From CALLQB01 sp036479275 (GTDB lineage: Bacteria; Actinomycetota; Acidimicrobiia; Acidimicrobiales; SHLQ01): a DNA stretch of 6,811 nucleotides. The stretch spans positions 1 to 6,811 of the forward strand of contig CBERPN010000248.1 in assembly GCA_965524675.1 (NCBI GenBank), written 5' to 3'. Shown one piece after another: positions 1-5,573 of the stretch. Made by a program: the position numbers and the translations under genes. A model generated the notes under the pieces. That model saw nothing but the letters and a program-made list of their open reading frames with translations, was not told where the DNA came from and ran no database searches. How positions within the stretch are numbered: the first letter of the stretch is position 1; each line of letters opens with the position of its first letter.

Positions 1-1
1 G

Positions 2-283
2 ACCGCTCGGTTGAGTTACGGCGATGTGCGTCAGGTTTTGTTGTGGCAACTCGACTATTTCGACCGGGCCGGAATGGCCAGTGAGCATGGTGAAGAGCTT
101 GGTGTCTATGGCGAGGGTGAAGAACCGGTAATAGCTGTCGAAGACGAATCGGTGGATTACGTGGTGCAACGCTCGCTAGCCGCCGATGCCGGAATAGATC
201 CGCTAGATGTCGTGCTGGTGCTCGACAAGCAAATGGATTATCTCAAACAGATTGGCGCCATCGGAGCTGAAGCTGGCGACTAG
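2..283 (+). CDS. C-terminal part of an acidic hypothetical protein (5' end outside the window)
   Basis: The reading frame is open from the left edge to a TAG at 281-283. The only internal start candidate near the edge is a TTG at 11, so the gene very probably begins upstream and only about its last 93 residues are visible. That part is rich in Asp and Glu, has no membrane segment or signal peptide, and ends in a probably helical stretch (LDVVLVLDKQMDYLKQIGAIG region). I recognise no family and assign no function. The gene converges on the LPxTG-type gene on the other strand, and the two stop codons overlap within one CTAG. That the frame is coding is fairly secure, because composition and codon use look protein-like throughout. 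Confidence 0.7.
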   Translation, partial: TARLSYGDVRQVLLWQLDYFDRAGMASEHGEELGVYGEGEEPVIAVEDESVDYVVQRSLAADAGIDPLDVVLVLDKQMDYLKQIGAIGAEAGD

Positions 284-936
284 CTGTCCCAGTGCGACGT
301 GGGCCAGGACTGATCTTCGCGCTCGCTTATTCGTGCAAGGCTCGGAGTGTTTCTCTGTTGACGGCTGACATAAGCCATGCCTAGTCCGGCTGCGATCATC
401 GCGATGGCCAGCGCGGTAAACGGCACCGTGAACGGGCCCGTATGGGGTAGCTCGTCGGGTTGGCCCTCAGCGTCGTCGGAGTCGGCAGCATCGGCAGGAT
501 CGTCGGGAGTGGCTACGGCGCCATCAACGGGTGTTCCTGGCAGTTCGATGATTCCACCGACTTCGACGCCGGGCTGGATTCGGATGCTGACAGGGGAGTA
601 GTTGACTAGGGCAACATCGCCAGCGAAACAGATGGCCGAAGCGATTACCGGCGCGTCGAGCGCAGGAATTGCCACAGTTACCTGCCAGATGCCGCCATCG
701 ATCGGGGCGACGTTCTCGGTGAGGAGCACTTCGCCGTCCATTGATTCCACGGTCAGCTCGACGTTGTCGCCGTCGCAACCTTCGCCTCCGATAGTGGCGG
801 TGCCATCGTCGCCCTGTGCTCCAGCAGCGCTAGCCAGTGGTGAGACGGGAGCAAGCAGTACGGCGAATGCCAAACAAATTGCCGTCAGGGCAAGCAAAAC
901 TCGGCGGATGGGGGGAGAAAACGCAGTGAAAGTCAC
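280..936 (-). CDS. Secreted LPxTG-type cell-wall-anchored protein
   Basis: This is a 218-residue protein starting at GTG (936-934). Residues about 11-40 form a signal peptide: Arg-Arg, then a hydrophobic core, then an ASA/AGA cleavage zone. A small extracellular domain of roughly residues 45-125 follows, beta-rich in style, with two cysteines (C54, C103) that could form a disulfide. Residues 136-162 are an acidic Pro/Ala/Asp linker of the kind that spans the wall. The sorting signal is LPHTG at 163-167, followed by a hydrophobic segment (about 170-190) and a basic SRQQR stop. In known systems a sortase cuts between T and G and joins the protein to peptidoglycan; no sortase is visible here. 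The tail after the basic residues is about 24 residues, longer than usual. The start has no clear Shine-Dalgarno site; a TAAACA lies 6 bases before the GTG, so a leaderless transcript is possible. Ligand and role are unknown. Confidence 0.85.
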   Translation of the reverse strand: MTFTAFSPPIRRVLLALTAICLAFAVLLAPVSPLASAAGAQGDDGTATIGGEGCDGDNVELTVESMDGEVLLTENVAPIDGGIWQVTVAIPALDAPVIASAICFAGDVALVNYSPVSIRIQPGVEVGGIIELPGTPVDGAVATPDDPADAADSDDAEGQPDELPHTGPFTVPFTALAIAMIAAGLGMAYVSRQQRNTPSLARISEREDQSWPTSHWDS

Positions 937-1018
937 ACCCCGTGTTTAGCACGTGGCGGAGAATGATTGAAAGGCGTCGACGTGAAGAAGGGCAATAATA
1001 CCTACGTAGCGCCCGCCG

Positions 1019-1129
1019 ATGTGCTTAACTCAAAGTACCGAAAAAAGGAGGTGGTCCATATTACTGGTAGTAGATCTGGGACTTCGGAGGTGGCTGGCCG
1101 CTAGGCACGCCTGCTGGAGCCGCTGGTGA
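1019..1129 (+). CDS. Possible 36-codon ORF in the structured intergenic region (speculative)
   Basis: An ATG at 1019 opens a 36-codon frame ending at TGA 1127-1129. The peptide has four Trp, two of them in its last four residues, and an RRW motif twice, because the direct repeat GGAGGTGG (1047-1054 and 1086-1093) is exactly 39 bases apart and so in phase. No ribosome binding site precedes the ATG. An alternative frame in the same stretch starts at GTG 1051 and ends at TAG 1102-1104 (17 codons, C-terminus SGTSEVAGR), or would start at an ATT at 1060, well placed after the strong Shine-Dalgarno at 1041-1051. I cannot decide which frame, if any, is translated. It is entered because the ribosome-binding sequence is too good to ignore, not because the product is recognised. 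Confidence 0.2.
   Translation: MCLTQSTEKRRWSILLVVDLGLRRWLAARHACWSRW
1041..1057 (+). promoter_or_regulatory. Near-perfect Shine-Dalgarno block with no conventional gene after it
   Basis: AAAAAAGGAGGTGGTCC contains an eight-base AGGAGGTG core highly complementary to the 16S rRNA 3' end. It is the strongest ribosome-binding sequence I see in the window. No ATG follows at normal spacing: the nearest candidates are the overlapping GTG at 1051 and an ATT at 1060. A second GGAGGTGG lies at 1086-1093. The site may serve a very short leader ORF, or act as a ribosome- or anti-SD-binding element in a non-coding RNA. Confidence 0.5.
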
Positions 1130-1140
1130 ATTTCCACCAG
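1123..1140. repeat. Inverted repeat CTGGTG-6-CACCAG
   Basis: CTGGTG (1123-1128) and CACCAG (1135-1140) are exact complements separated by six bases. This could be an RNA hairpin in the candidate plus-strand transcript or a dimeric protein-binding site. It also lies about 190 bp upstream of the LPxTG-type gene, so it could act on that promoter. Confidence 0.45.
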
Positions 1141-1211
1141 TCACCCTGCACAAACGTTTGCGAGCAAGTCCCGCTTGCCTTGAAAAGGACGTTGTGTAGA
1201 TTCCAGCCAAG

Positions 1212-1238
1212 AATTCATCAAATTCATTGAATTCATGA
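1212..1238. repeat. Three tandem 9-bp repeats, AATTCATNN
   Basis: The three units AATTCATCA (1212-1220), AATTCATTG (1221-1229) and AATTCATGA (1230-1238) sit head to tail with a 7-base constant core and exact 9-bp spacing. The last unit runs into the terminator hairpin. The AT-rich array stands out from its GC-rich surroundings. It may be a small iteron-like binding site or simply replication slippage. Confidence 0.6.
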
Positions 1239-1267
1239 GTGCGGGGGTCCTTTGGTCCTCCGCACTC
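1237..1267 (-). terminator. Strong hairpin terminator, probably bidirectional
   Basis: The arms GAGTGCGGGGGTCC (1237-1250) and GGTCCTCCGCACTC (1254-1267) pair over 14 positions, with one G-U pair and one mismatch, around a TTT loop. On the minus strand it begins 9 bases after the TAA of the large surface-protein gene (1277-1279) and has no U-tract downstream, as is common for actinobacterial terminators. On the plus strand it is followed by AACGTTTTGTT, giving a better classical terminator in that direction. Confidence 0.7.
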
Positions 1268-1276
1268 AACGTTTTG

Positions 1277-3055
1277 TTACTCGGTTGCAAGAACCTTGCC
1301 ACCGAGCGGATCGGTGGCGCCCGCTCGACCCTCGCCAGAGTCGTCCTGGCACCAAAAGACCCAGACCTCGCCGGGGTCGAGCACGCCGTTTGGGCCGTCG
1401 CCCTCAACGTCGCTGTCGCCATCGCCGTTGGTGTATGTGGGCTCGCAACCCTCAGAGGTGAGCTCGAGATCGGTCAATGCTGTGTCGCCGGTGTTCGCGA
1501 CATCGAAGCGAGCCGCATCGCCCTCGATGCTGCGTCCGATGCTTATCGAAGGACTGATCAGGTCTAGCGAGAACGGCCGCGCGGTCCGCGCTAGCGAGCG
1601 GTCGCCCGTTCGGCCTTGCACCGATACCTCTCCGGTTGCCGCTGGTAGTTGAGCCGAACAACCGAACTGCCACACCTCACCGCTGTCGAATACCTGATCG
1701 TTGTCTTGGTCGCCTGCCTCGTATTCCAGTTCGGGTTCACAGCCAGCGAGGCGCACCGCCGCGATTGTTGCTCCAGCGCTGGTCGAATGTACGAGCACCT
1801 TGACCTCGACGTTGTCGCTCAGGTAGCCGGCGGCGGGGTTGGTCAAGACGGTAACTGCGAACTCGTTAGCAGGCTTTAGATCCGCTGCCTCGGAGTCGCT
1901 GACGTCAATGCGGTCAAAGGCACCCAACCAACTCAATTCACCGCGACTGCACAGATCGCTGCCAGTTGTCGAGCAATCGCCAGCAGTCTTGTTGAGCACA
2001 GCCGACGCGTCGACCGCCACCAAGCCGGTAGCGGCGATCGAAACCTGCTCGCCTGGATCGACCCACCCGAGATCACAAGCGAAACCAAGGTCGGTGACTT
2101 CACACCCGGTCGGAAAGCCTTCATGGTCATCGATCGTCACTTCGAGCATCGTTATGTCGCCGTCGAAGGAGCTGACGAGTTCAACGATGTCGAAGACTCT
2201 TTGTTGAGTGCTGTTCTCGACGGTCCAGGTAGCGACGAACCGGTCGCCCGGCAGCACTTCGTCAGAAGTGTCGGAGATTTCGACCGTTAGTTCGCCGCCC
2301 GCAGGCTCCACAGTTTGGCGAAACGAGACCTCGACCGATTCTTCGACGCTGTTGGAATCGGTATCGGCGCCTGGGCTCACCGCAGCGCGAAGCGTTGGTT
2401 GTTGACCGGCCGCCGGATCGATAAGAGTCCAGAACTGGACGACGGTCGCCTGACCCGACTCGATCCCGCTTAGTAGTAACTGTGCAGTTGTTGATTCGTC
2501 GTCGGATCGCCGCTGATTCCATCGCAACGTCGGCGAAGCGTCGCCGTCCGAAATAAACATGCAGAAGACGCCGACCGACTCGTCGAATGAGTCTCCTAGT
2601 TCGATTGCCAAGCGAGCGTCGTGTGGTTCGCCCGGCTGACCGTCACTGCCTATCGCCAAATTCCACACGACTATCTGCGATGAGGTGAAGACTCGATCCC
2701 CCTCCAGAGCGGTCAGGTCGTCGGACCGCGACGATTCTGCAATAGGGCTTTGGGCCACCGCGCCCACAGGACAAGAAGCGGTTTCGACCGTCTCCCGAGA
2801 AACCGAAGTTGGTTGTACTACCGATAAGTCGATGATTACGGAGTTGTCTAGCGCATTGCCAATCACGATGAACAGCACCACGGCCAAGGCCACGACTACG
2901 ACTACAGCGACGACCGCGGCCTTCAGCACCAGTTTGTGGATTATTGACGCCTGTTCGTCGGGCGTCGGCGTTCTCGATGAGGCCACTAGTATCACTAGCT
3001 TCGTGAGTGTTGATTTTGGGTCGGCGATGGTTCTGTTGTTAATCCTGATTGCCAT
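1277..3055 (-). CDS. Large membrane-anchored extracellular protein with DUF11-like domain and two EF-hand-like Cys modules
   Basis: I place the start at ATG 3055-3053 (592 residues). The frame runs on to a TTG at 3154, but that would overlap the divergent small gene and has no better support. The N-terminus is polar with a basic HKLVLK, then a Val-rich membrane segment (about 46-66), giving a cytoplasm-in, surface-out topology. Residues about 249-347 resemble DUF11-type surface repeats (VLPGDRFVATWTVEN, then GCEV...CDLGWVDPGEQ). Two C-terminal modules share the pattern GCEP...GEVWxFxC. The first has D449, D451, D453, D457 and E460 at EF-hand-loop spacing between C439 and C466. The second, between C537 and C569, has D545, D547, D549, D560 and E563 with an insertion. 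These resemble the Asp-rich 'GDxNGDGVLDPGETW' turns of DUF7507/DUF11-type proteins. Calcium binding is inferred. No sortase motif is present. A structural or adhesive surface role is likely; the ligand is unknown. Confidence 0.8.
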   Translation of the reverse strand: MAIRINNRTIADPKSTLTKLVILVASSRTPTPDEQASIIHKLVLKAAVVAVVVVVALAVVLFIVIGNALDNSVIIDLSVVQPTSVSRETVETASCPVGAVAQSPIAESSRSDDLTALEGDRVFTSSQIVVWNLAIGSDGQPGEPHDARLAIELGDSFDESVGVFCMFISDGDASPTLRWNQRRSDDESTTAQLLLSGIESGQATVVQFWTLIDPAAGQQPTLRAAVSPGADTDSNSVEESVEVSFRQTVEPAGGELTVEISDTSDEVLPGDRFVATWTVENSTQQRVFDIVELVSSFDGDITMLEVTIDDHEGFPTGCEVTDLGFACDLGWVDPGEQVSIAATGLVAVDASAVLNKTAGDCSTTGSDLCSRGELSWLGAFDRIDVSDSEAADLKPANEFAVTVLTNPAAGYLSDNVEVKVLVHSTSAGATIAAVRLAGCEPELEYEAGDQDNDQVFDSGEVWQFGCSAQLPAATGEVSVQGRTGDRSLARTARPFSLDLISPSISIGRSIEGDAARFDVANTGDTALTDLELTSEGCEPTYTNGDGDSDVEGDGPNGVLDPGEVWVFWCQDDSGEGRAGATDPLGGKVLATE

Positions 3056-3074
3056 CGGCAATCGAACGGCAAAG

Positions 3075-3103
3075 TTGAGCCAGGGGGTTATTCTTGGTAA
3101 CGA
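3075..3103 (+). promoter_or_regulatory. Possible promoter for the small protein and hydrolase genes
   Basis: TTGAGC (3075-3080) and TAACGA (3098-3103) are separated by exactly 17 bases and would start transcription near 3110, just before the ribosome binding site of the 3122 gene. The -10 match is weak. The 66-bp gap between divergent starts (3055 and 3122) must also hold any promoter for the large minus-strand gene. Confidence 0.3.
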
Positions 3104-3121
3104 ACGGCTCGAGAGGACTAA

Positions 3122-3313
3122 ATGGATCGCCCCAAGAACTATTCCGAGAACCAATGGCTTGGCGACAAGCGTAGTCAGGTCGTGTACGACCTGGACGCGG
3201 TGGTCGATGAAGCAGTTATCGACGAGTTACTGGCGTCTGAAGCCACCATTTGCTTTGGCCCAGACACCCTCGCAGAGGCCCGCAACCGGGGCTACCGCCA
3301 CGGTGTTGTTTAG
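3122..3313 (+). CDS. Small hypothetical protein, 63 residues
   Basis: It starts at ATG 3122, with AGAGGA at 3112-3117 four bases upstream, a good ribosome binding site and better than those of most neighbours. The product is soluble, without signal peptide or membrane segment. Its N-terminal half is charged and aromatic (NQWLGDKRSQVVYDLD), the middle is an acidic helix (AVVDEAVIDELLASEA), and the C-terminus reads FGPDTLAEARNRGYRHGVV. The compact, motif-like composition suggests a conserved small protein, but I cannot name the family or a function. It lies 39 bp upstream of the hydrolase-fold gene on the same strand, so the two are probably co-transcribed and may act together. Confidence 0.8.
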   Translation: MDRPKNYSENQWLGDKRSQVVYDLDAVVDEAVIDELLASEATICFGPDTLAEARNRGYRHGVV

Positions 3314-3352
3314 AGCCGTCACCGCAGCAGGGCAAGGGCAGGGTAAAGCTTA

Positions 3353-4090
3353 GTGCTCGAGGCTGCCGGGTTCGATTTGGCATTCGAACTCTTTGAACCA
3401 GAACATGACGAGCTTGCACCCGCCGTTGTAATTGTCCACGGGTTTCCCTCTGGTCCAGCAGGGAATTCCTATACGGGAATGCCATCGCTGGCACAGCGGG
3501 TAGCCAAATCGCTTGGTTGGGTAGCCATGTCGTTTAGCTTTCGTGGAGTCGGTGATTCTGTCGGAGATTTCTCGCTACGCGGCTGGTTCGACGATCTTGG
3601 CATGGCCGCAGAGGCGATTGCTTCACACGAACGCTCCACCGGTGTCTGGCTTGTAGGATTCGGAACTGGTGGAGCGCTTAGCGTTTGCGTAGCGGCTGCC
3701 AACCCCGAGGTTTCTGGGGTGGCCACCATCGGCGCACCAGCTGATTTCGATGACTGGGCAAGAAGCCCCCGTGACCTGCTTGACTGGGCCCGTGATCGCG
3801 GGGCTGTGACGAACCCTGAGTTTCCCGAGAACTTTGAATCTTGGTCAGATGAACTCACTCAGTACCGAGCAGCCGAGGCCGCCGAAGACTTAGGAGACCG
3901 TCCGTTACTTGTAATGCACGGCAGCGCGGATGACGTTGTGCCCGCTCTTGACGCCCGCGCCCTCGCCGATTCACACGGGTCGGCGAGTCTTCGCATACTC
4001 GAAGGCTCTGGTCACAATCTTCGCCACGATCCGCGTGCCATCGCGGTGCTGCTCAGCTGGCTCGATAGCCAAGGTACCGCGAAAGGCTGA
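3353..4090 (+). CDS. Alpha/beta-hydrolase-fold protein lacking the catalytic serine
   Basis: This is a 245-residue cytoplasmic protein from GTG 3353, with AGGG about nine bases upstream. The fold is clear: strand plus oxyanion loop VVIVHGFPSG (25-34), a MSFSFRGVGDSVGDF turn (59-73), the elbow LVGFGTGGAL (100-109), an acid-strand motif LLVMHGSADDVVP (185-197) and the histidine turn GSGHNLRHDP (218-227). Against the usual G-x-S-x-G elbow, residue 104 is glycine (GGA codon at 3662-3664), so the nucleophile is missing, while the likely acid (D193 or D194) and H221 remain. It may be a pseudoenzyme, a binding protein, or an enzyme using different chemistry; relatives with serine are esterases, dienelactone-hydrolase-like enzymes or peptidases. 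The length is normal and the frame intact, so decay is unlikely. It probably shares a transcript with the 63-residue protein upstream. Confidence 0.85.
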   Translation: MLEAAGFDLAFELFEPEHDELAPAVVIVHGFPSGPAGNSYTGMPSLAQRVAKSLGWVAMSFSFRGVGDSVGDFSLRGWFDDLGMAAEAIASHERSTGVWLVGFGTGGALSVCVAAANPEVSGVATIGAPADFDDWARSPRDLLDWARDRGAVTNPEFPENFESWSDELTQYRAAEAAEDLGDRPLLVMHGSADDVVPALDARALADSHGSASLRILEGSGHNLRHDPRAIAVLLSWLDSQGTAKG

Positions 4091-4132
4091 GGTGGGCTTT
4101 CAAGGGTGACACCCCTTTGGACCATCGGCGGG

Positions 4133-4138
4133 TAGTCT
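4133..4138 (+). promoter_or_regulatory. Possible -10 element for a leaderless phosphatase transcript
   Basis: TAGTCT fits the actinobacterial TANNNT pattern and ends eight bases before GTG 4147, the spacing expected if transcription begins at the start codon. No convincing -35 hexamer is present; GTGACA at 4106-4111 is too far away (21-base spacer). Confidence 0.3.
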
Positions 4139-4146
4139 CAAACATC

Positions 4147-4731
4147 GTGAATTGGCCAAATGGTGACACCGCGTCGCATCCTCGAGTTCTGTCGGTTTGT
4201 ACAGCGAACATCTGCCGTTCGCCGGTCGCCGAAAAGATGATCATGAACAAGCTCGACCGGATGGGCGTTGCGTCGTCGGTCGCTTCGGCAGGTTTTCTAA
4301 CCGAGGGAAGCGGCCCCGACATGACGATGGGCGATATGGTGCGCCCGCTGGGAATCGATGTTACTGGCCACCGCAGTCAAGTTGTCACCGCTGAGTTGGT
4401 GGCTTCGGCCGATTTGATAATAACTATGGAACGTCGCCATGCTCGCGAGCTGATAGTGATGTCGTCCGACAGCGCGCATCGCGTCCACACCCTCAAGGGT
4501 TTGGTGTCGACGCTGCGATCTGGTCCGCCCCTACCAGGCACGCTAGAAGAACAGTTGGTCGCGCTTGGCGCCCAGCGTTCGTTCAGCGACCTGATGGGCG
4601 ACAACACCCAAGACGAAGTTCCCGATCCGCACAAGCGCTCGAAACGTCGCTACCGCTCGGCGATCGAAGTTCTCGACGGGCTCACAACCGACTTGACCAA
4701 CTGGTTGGGCACTATCTACAAACCGAGTTGA
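4147..4731 (+). CDS. Low-molecular-weight protein tyrosine phosphatase
   Basis: It hydrolyses phosphotyrosine through a cysteinyl-phosphate intermediate; in capsule and exopolysaccharide loci such enzymes (Wzb, PtpA types) dephosphorylate the tyrosine kinase that controls polymer assembly. From GTG 4147 the protein has 194 residues. The P-loop VCTANICRSPVAE carries C18 and R24-S25 (C-X5-R-S). The family landmarks SAGF (47-50), GIDVTGHRSQ (69-78) and ADLIITMERRH (88-98) follow in order, and the general acid is D160 in VPDP. Family members are usually about 140-160 residues; the excess is mainly about 35 residues between 115 and 155, before the DP motif. An in-frame TTG at 4117 would add 10 residues. 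No Shine-Dalgarno precedes either start. The sugar-transferase gene follows, supporting a polysaccharide role. Its partner kinase is not in the window. Confidence 0.9.
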   Translation: MNWPNGDTASHPRVLSVCTANICRSPVAEKMIMNKLDRMGVASSVASAGFLTEGSGPDMTMGDMVRPLGIDVTGHRSQVVTAELVASADLIITMERRHARELIVMSSDSAHRVHTLKGLVSTLRSGPPLPGTLEEQLVALGAQRSFSDLMGDNTQDEVPDPHKRSKRRYRSAIEVLDGLTTDLTNWLGTIYKPS

Positions 4732-4845
4732 ATACGAAGTCCAGAGTTGGGCCAGACTGCTCATTGTCGGTTCGCCGCTAGCACGCCTACTCTGATTGAA
4801 ATAGCACGAAGAGCATTCGAGCTAACCCGAATAGATGCTAAAACA

Positions 4846-5565
4846 ATGAACCGTGACCCCAACATGACTCAGCCAGCGCAGCAGTTCCTTTCGAAGCCAT
4901 CGATGATCGAACATGACTCATCATTGGTTTACATCGAGGCATCGCATCGAGTCCTCGGCCACTATGCCCGCTGGGGCAAGCGAGTTTTCGACGTCGTGGC
5001 CTCGGTTTTCTTGCTGATCTTGTTGGCACCGCTATTGCTGCTCGTTGGGCTGATGATTCGTGTCTCGCCCATTGGTGGGCCATCGATCTTTAGACAGAAG
5101 CGAGTTGGCCGCTGGGGCCGTCCCTTTACGATGGTCAAGTACCGCACGATGAAGACCGATCGTCGCGAGCAATACCTCGAGGCTGAAGGCTACGCCGGTC
5201 ATGAACGTCGCCAGACCCACAAGACCGACGACGATCCTCGCCATACCTCGGTCGGCCGGCTGCTTCGCAAAACAAGCATCGACGAATTGCCCCAACTCTG
5301 GAACGTGCTAAAAGGCGAAATGAGCATCGTGGGCCCCCGTCCAGAGATCCTCGAGGTTGCCAGGAGGCATGGGATTGTCGATCACCCCCGACACCTGGTT
5401 CGCCCTGGTATTACCGGCCTGTGGCAAATAAGCGAGCTGCGCTCTCAGTTGCTTCACGAGAACGTGCACATCGACCTCGACTACGTCGCGCGGGTCACGT
5501 TGCTTGGCGATGTACGCATCATCCTTAAGACCTTTACATCCGTGTTCTCGAATGCAGGCGCCTAA
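4846..5565 (+). CDS. Undecaprenyl-phosphate sugar-phosphate transferase (monotopic phosphoglycosyl transferase)
   Basis: It transfers a sugar phosphate from a UDP-sugar to undecaprenyl phosphate at the inner face of the membrane, starting a glycan repeat unit (bacterial sugar transferase family, PglC/WcaJ type). With the start at ATG 4846 it has 239 residues. A hydrophobic re-entrant or membrane segment lies at about 47-71 (VFDVVASVFLLILLAP). The signature FRQKRVGRWGRPFTMVKYRTM follows from residue 82, the catalytic Asp-Glu pair is D146-E147 in SIDELPQLWN, SIVGPRP is at about 160-166, and RPGITGLWQI is near 186-195. It is the short form without the four extra N-terminal helices of WcaJ. The start is uncertain: TTG 4747, ATG 4864 and ATG 4903 are in frame and none has a good ribosome binding site. 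The substrate sugar cannot be read from the sequence; the epimerase gene downstream suggests a modified N-acetyl-hexosamine. Confidence 0.92.
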   Translation: MNRDPNMTQPAQQFLSKPSMIEHDSSLVYIEASHRVLGHYARWGKRVFDVVASVFLLILLAPLLLLVGLMIRVSPIGGPSIFRQKRVGRWGRPFTMVKYRTMKTDRREQYLEAEGYAGHERRQTHKTDDDPRHTSVGRLLRKTSIDELPQLWNVLKGEMSIVGPRPEILEVARRHGIVDHPRHLVRPGITGLWQISELRSQLLHENVHIDLDYVARVTLLGDVRIILKTFTSVFSNAGA

Positions 5566-5573
5566 ATTCACCG

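Larger units (their letters stand above)
1041..1267 (+). ncRNA. Candidate structured plus-strand small RNA or orphan leader
   Basis: This stretch without a conventional gene concentrates structure. It has the Shine-Dalgarno block at its 5' end, a GC-rich segment at 1086-1122, the inverted repeat CTGGTGAATTTCCACCAG at 1123-1140 (6-bp stem), the palindrome AAACGTTT at 1152-1159, GCAAG/CTTGC arms at 1164-1168 and 1174-1178, three tandem 9-mers at 1212-1238, and a strong hairpin at 1237-1267 followed on this strand by AACGTTTTGTT. The flanking genes on both sides are on the minus strand, so a plus-oriented terminator with a T-rich tail would need its own transcript. A promoter is not obvious: TTGAAA at 967-972 has no well-spaced -10 hexamer, AATAAT at 994-999 being 21 bases away. 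I do not recognise a named RNA family. Confidence 0.3.

Noticed and set aside
1141..1422. A minus-strand open frame across the end of the large surface-protein gene, containing the 9-mers as MNS-MNL-MNS.
   Set aside because: It overlaps the 3' coding part of the larger gene in a different frame and spans the terminator hairpin. The repeats read equally well as DNA sites.
3056..3154. N-terminal extension of the large minus-strand protein from a TTG at 3154.
   Set aside because: It would overlap the well-supported divergent 63-residue gene and offers no better ribosome binding site. The ATG at 3055 gives a normal short cytoplasmic N-terminus before the membrane segment.
2685..3353. A 222-residue plus-strand open frame.
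   Set aside because: It is antisense to the large surface-protein gene. Its Thr/Ala-rich run mirrors the Val-rich membrane segment on the other strand, and it overlaps the real 63-residue gene in another frame.
3551..3565. GDSVG in the hydrolase (residues 67-71), which matches the G-x-S-x-G pattern and might rescue a catalytic serine.
   Set aside because: It belongs to the RGxGxSxG turn after the oxyanion strand, a standard non-nucleophile motif of the fold. The true elbow lies at residues 102-107 after the next helix and strand.
4102..4117. Hairpin AAGGG/CCCTT after the hydrolase gene as a terminator.
   Set aside because: The stem is only five pairs with three T's after it, too weak to support. 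It may equally be part of the phosphatase promoter region.
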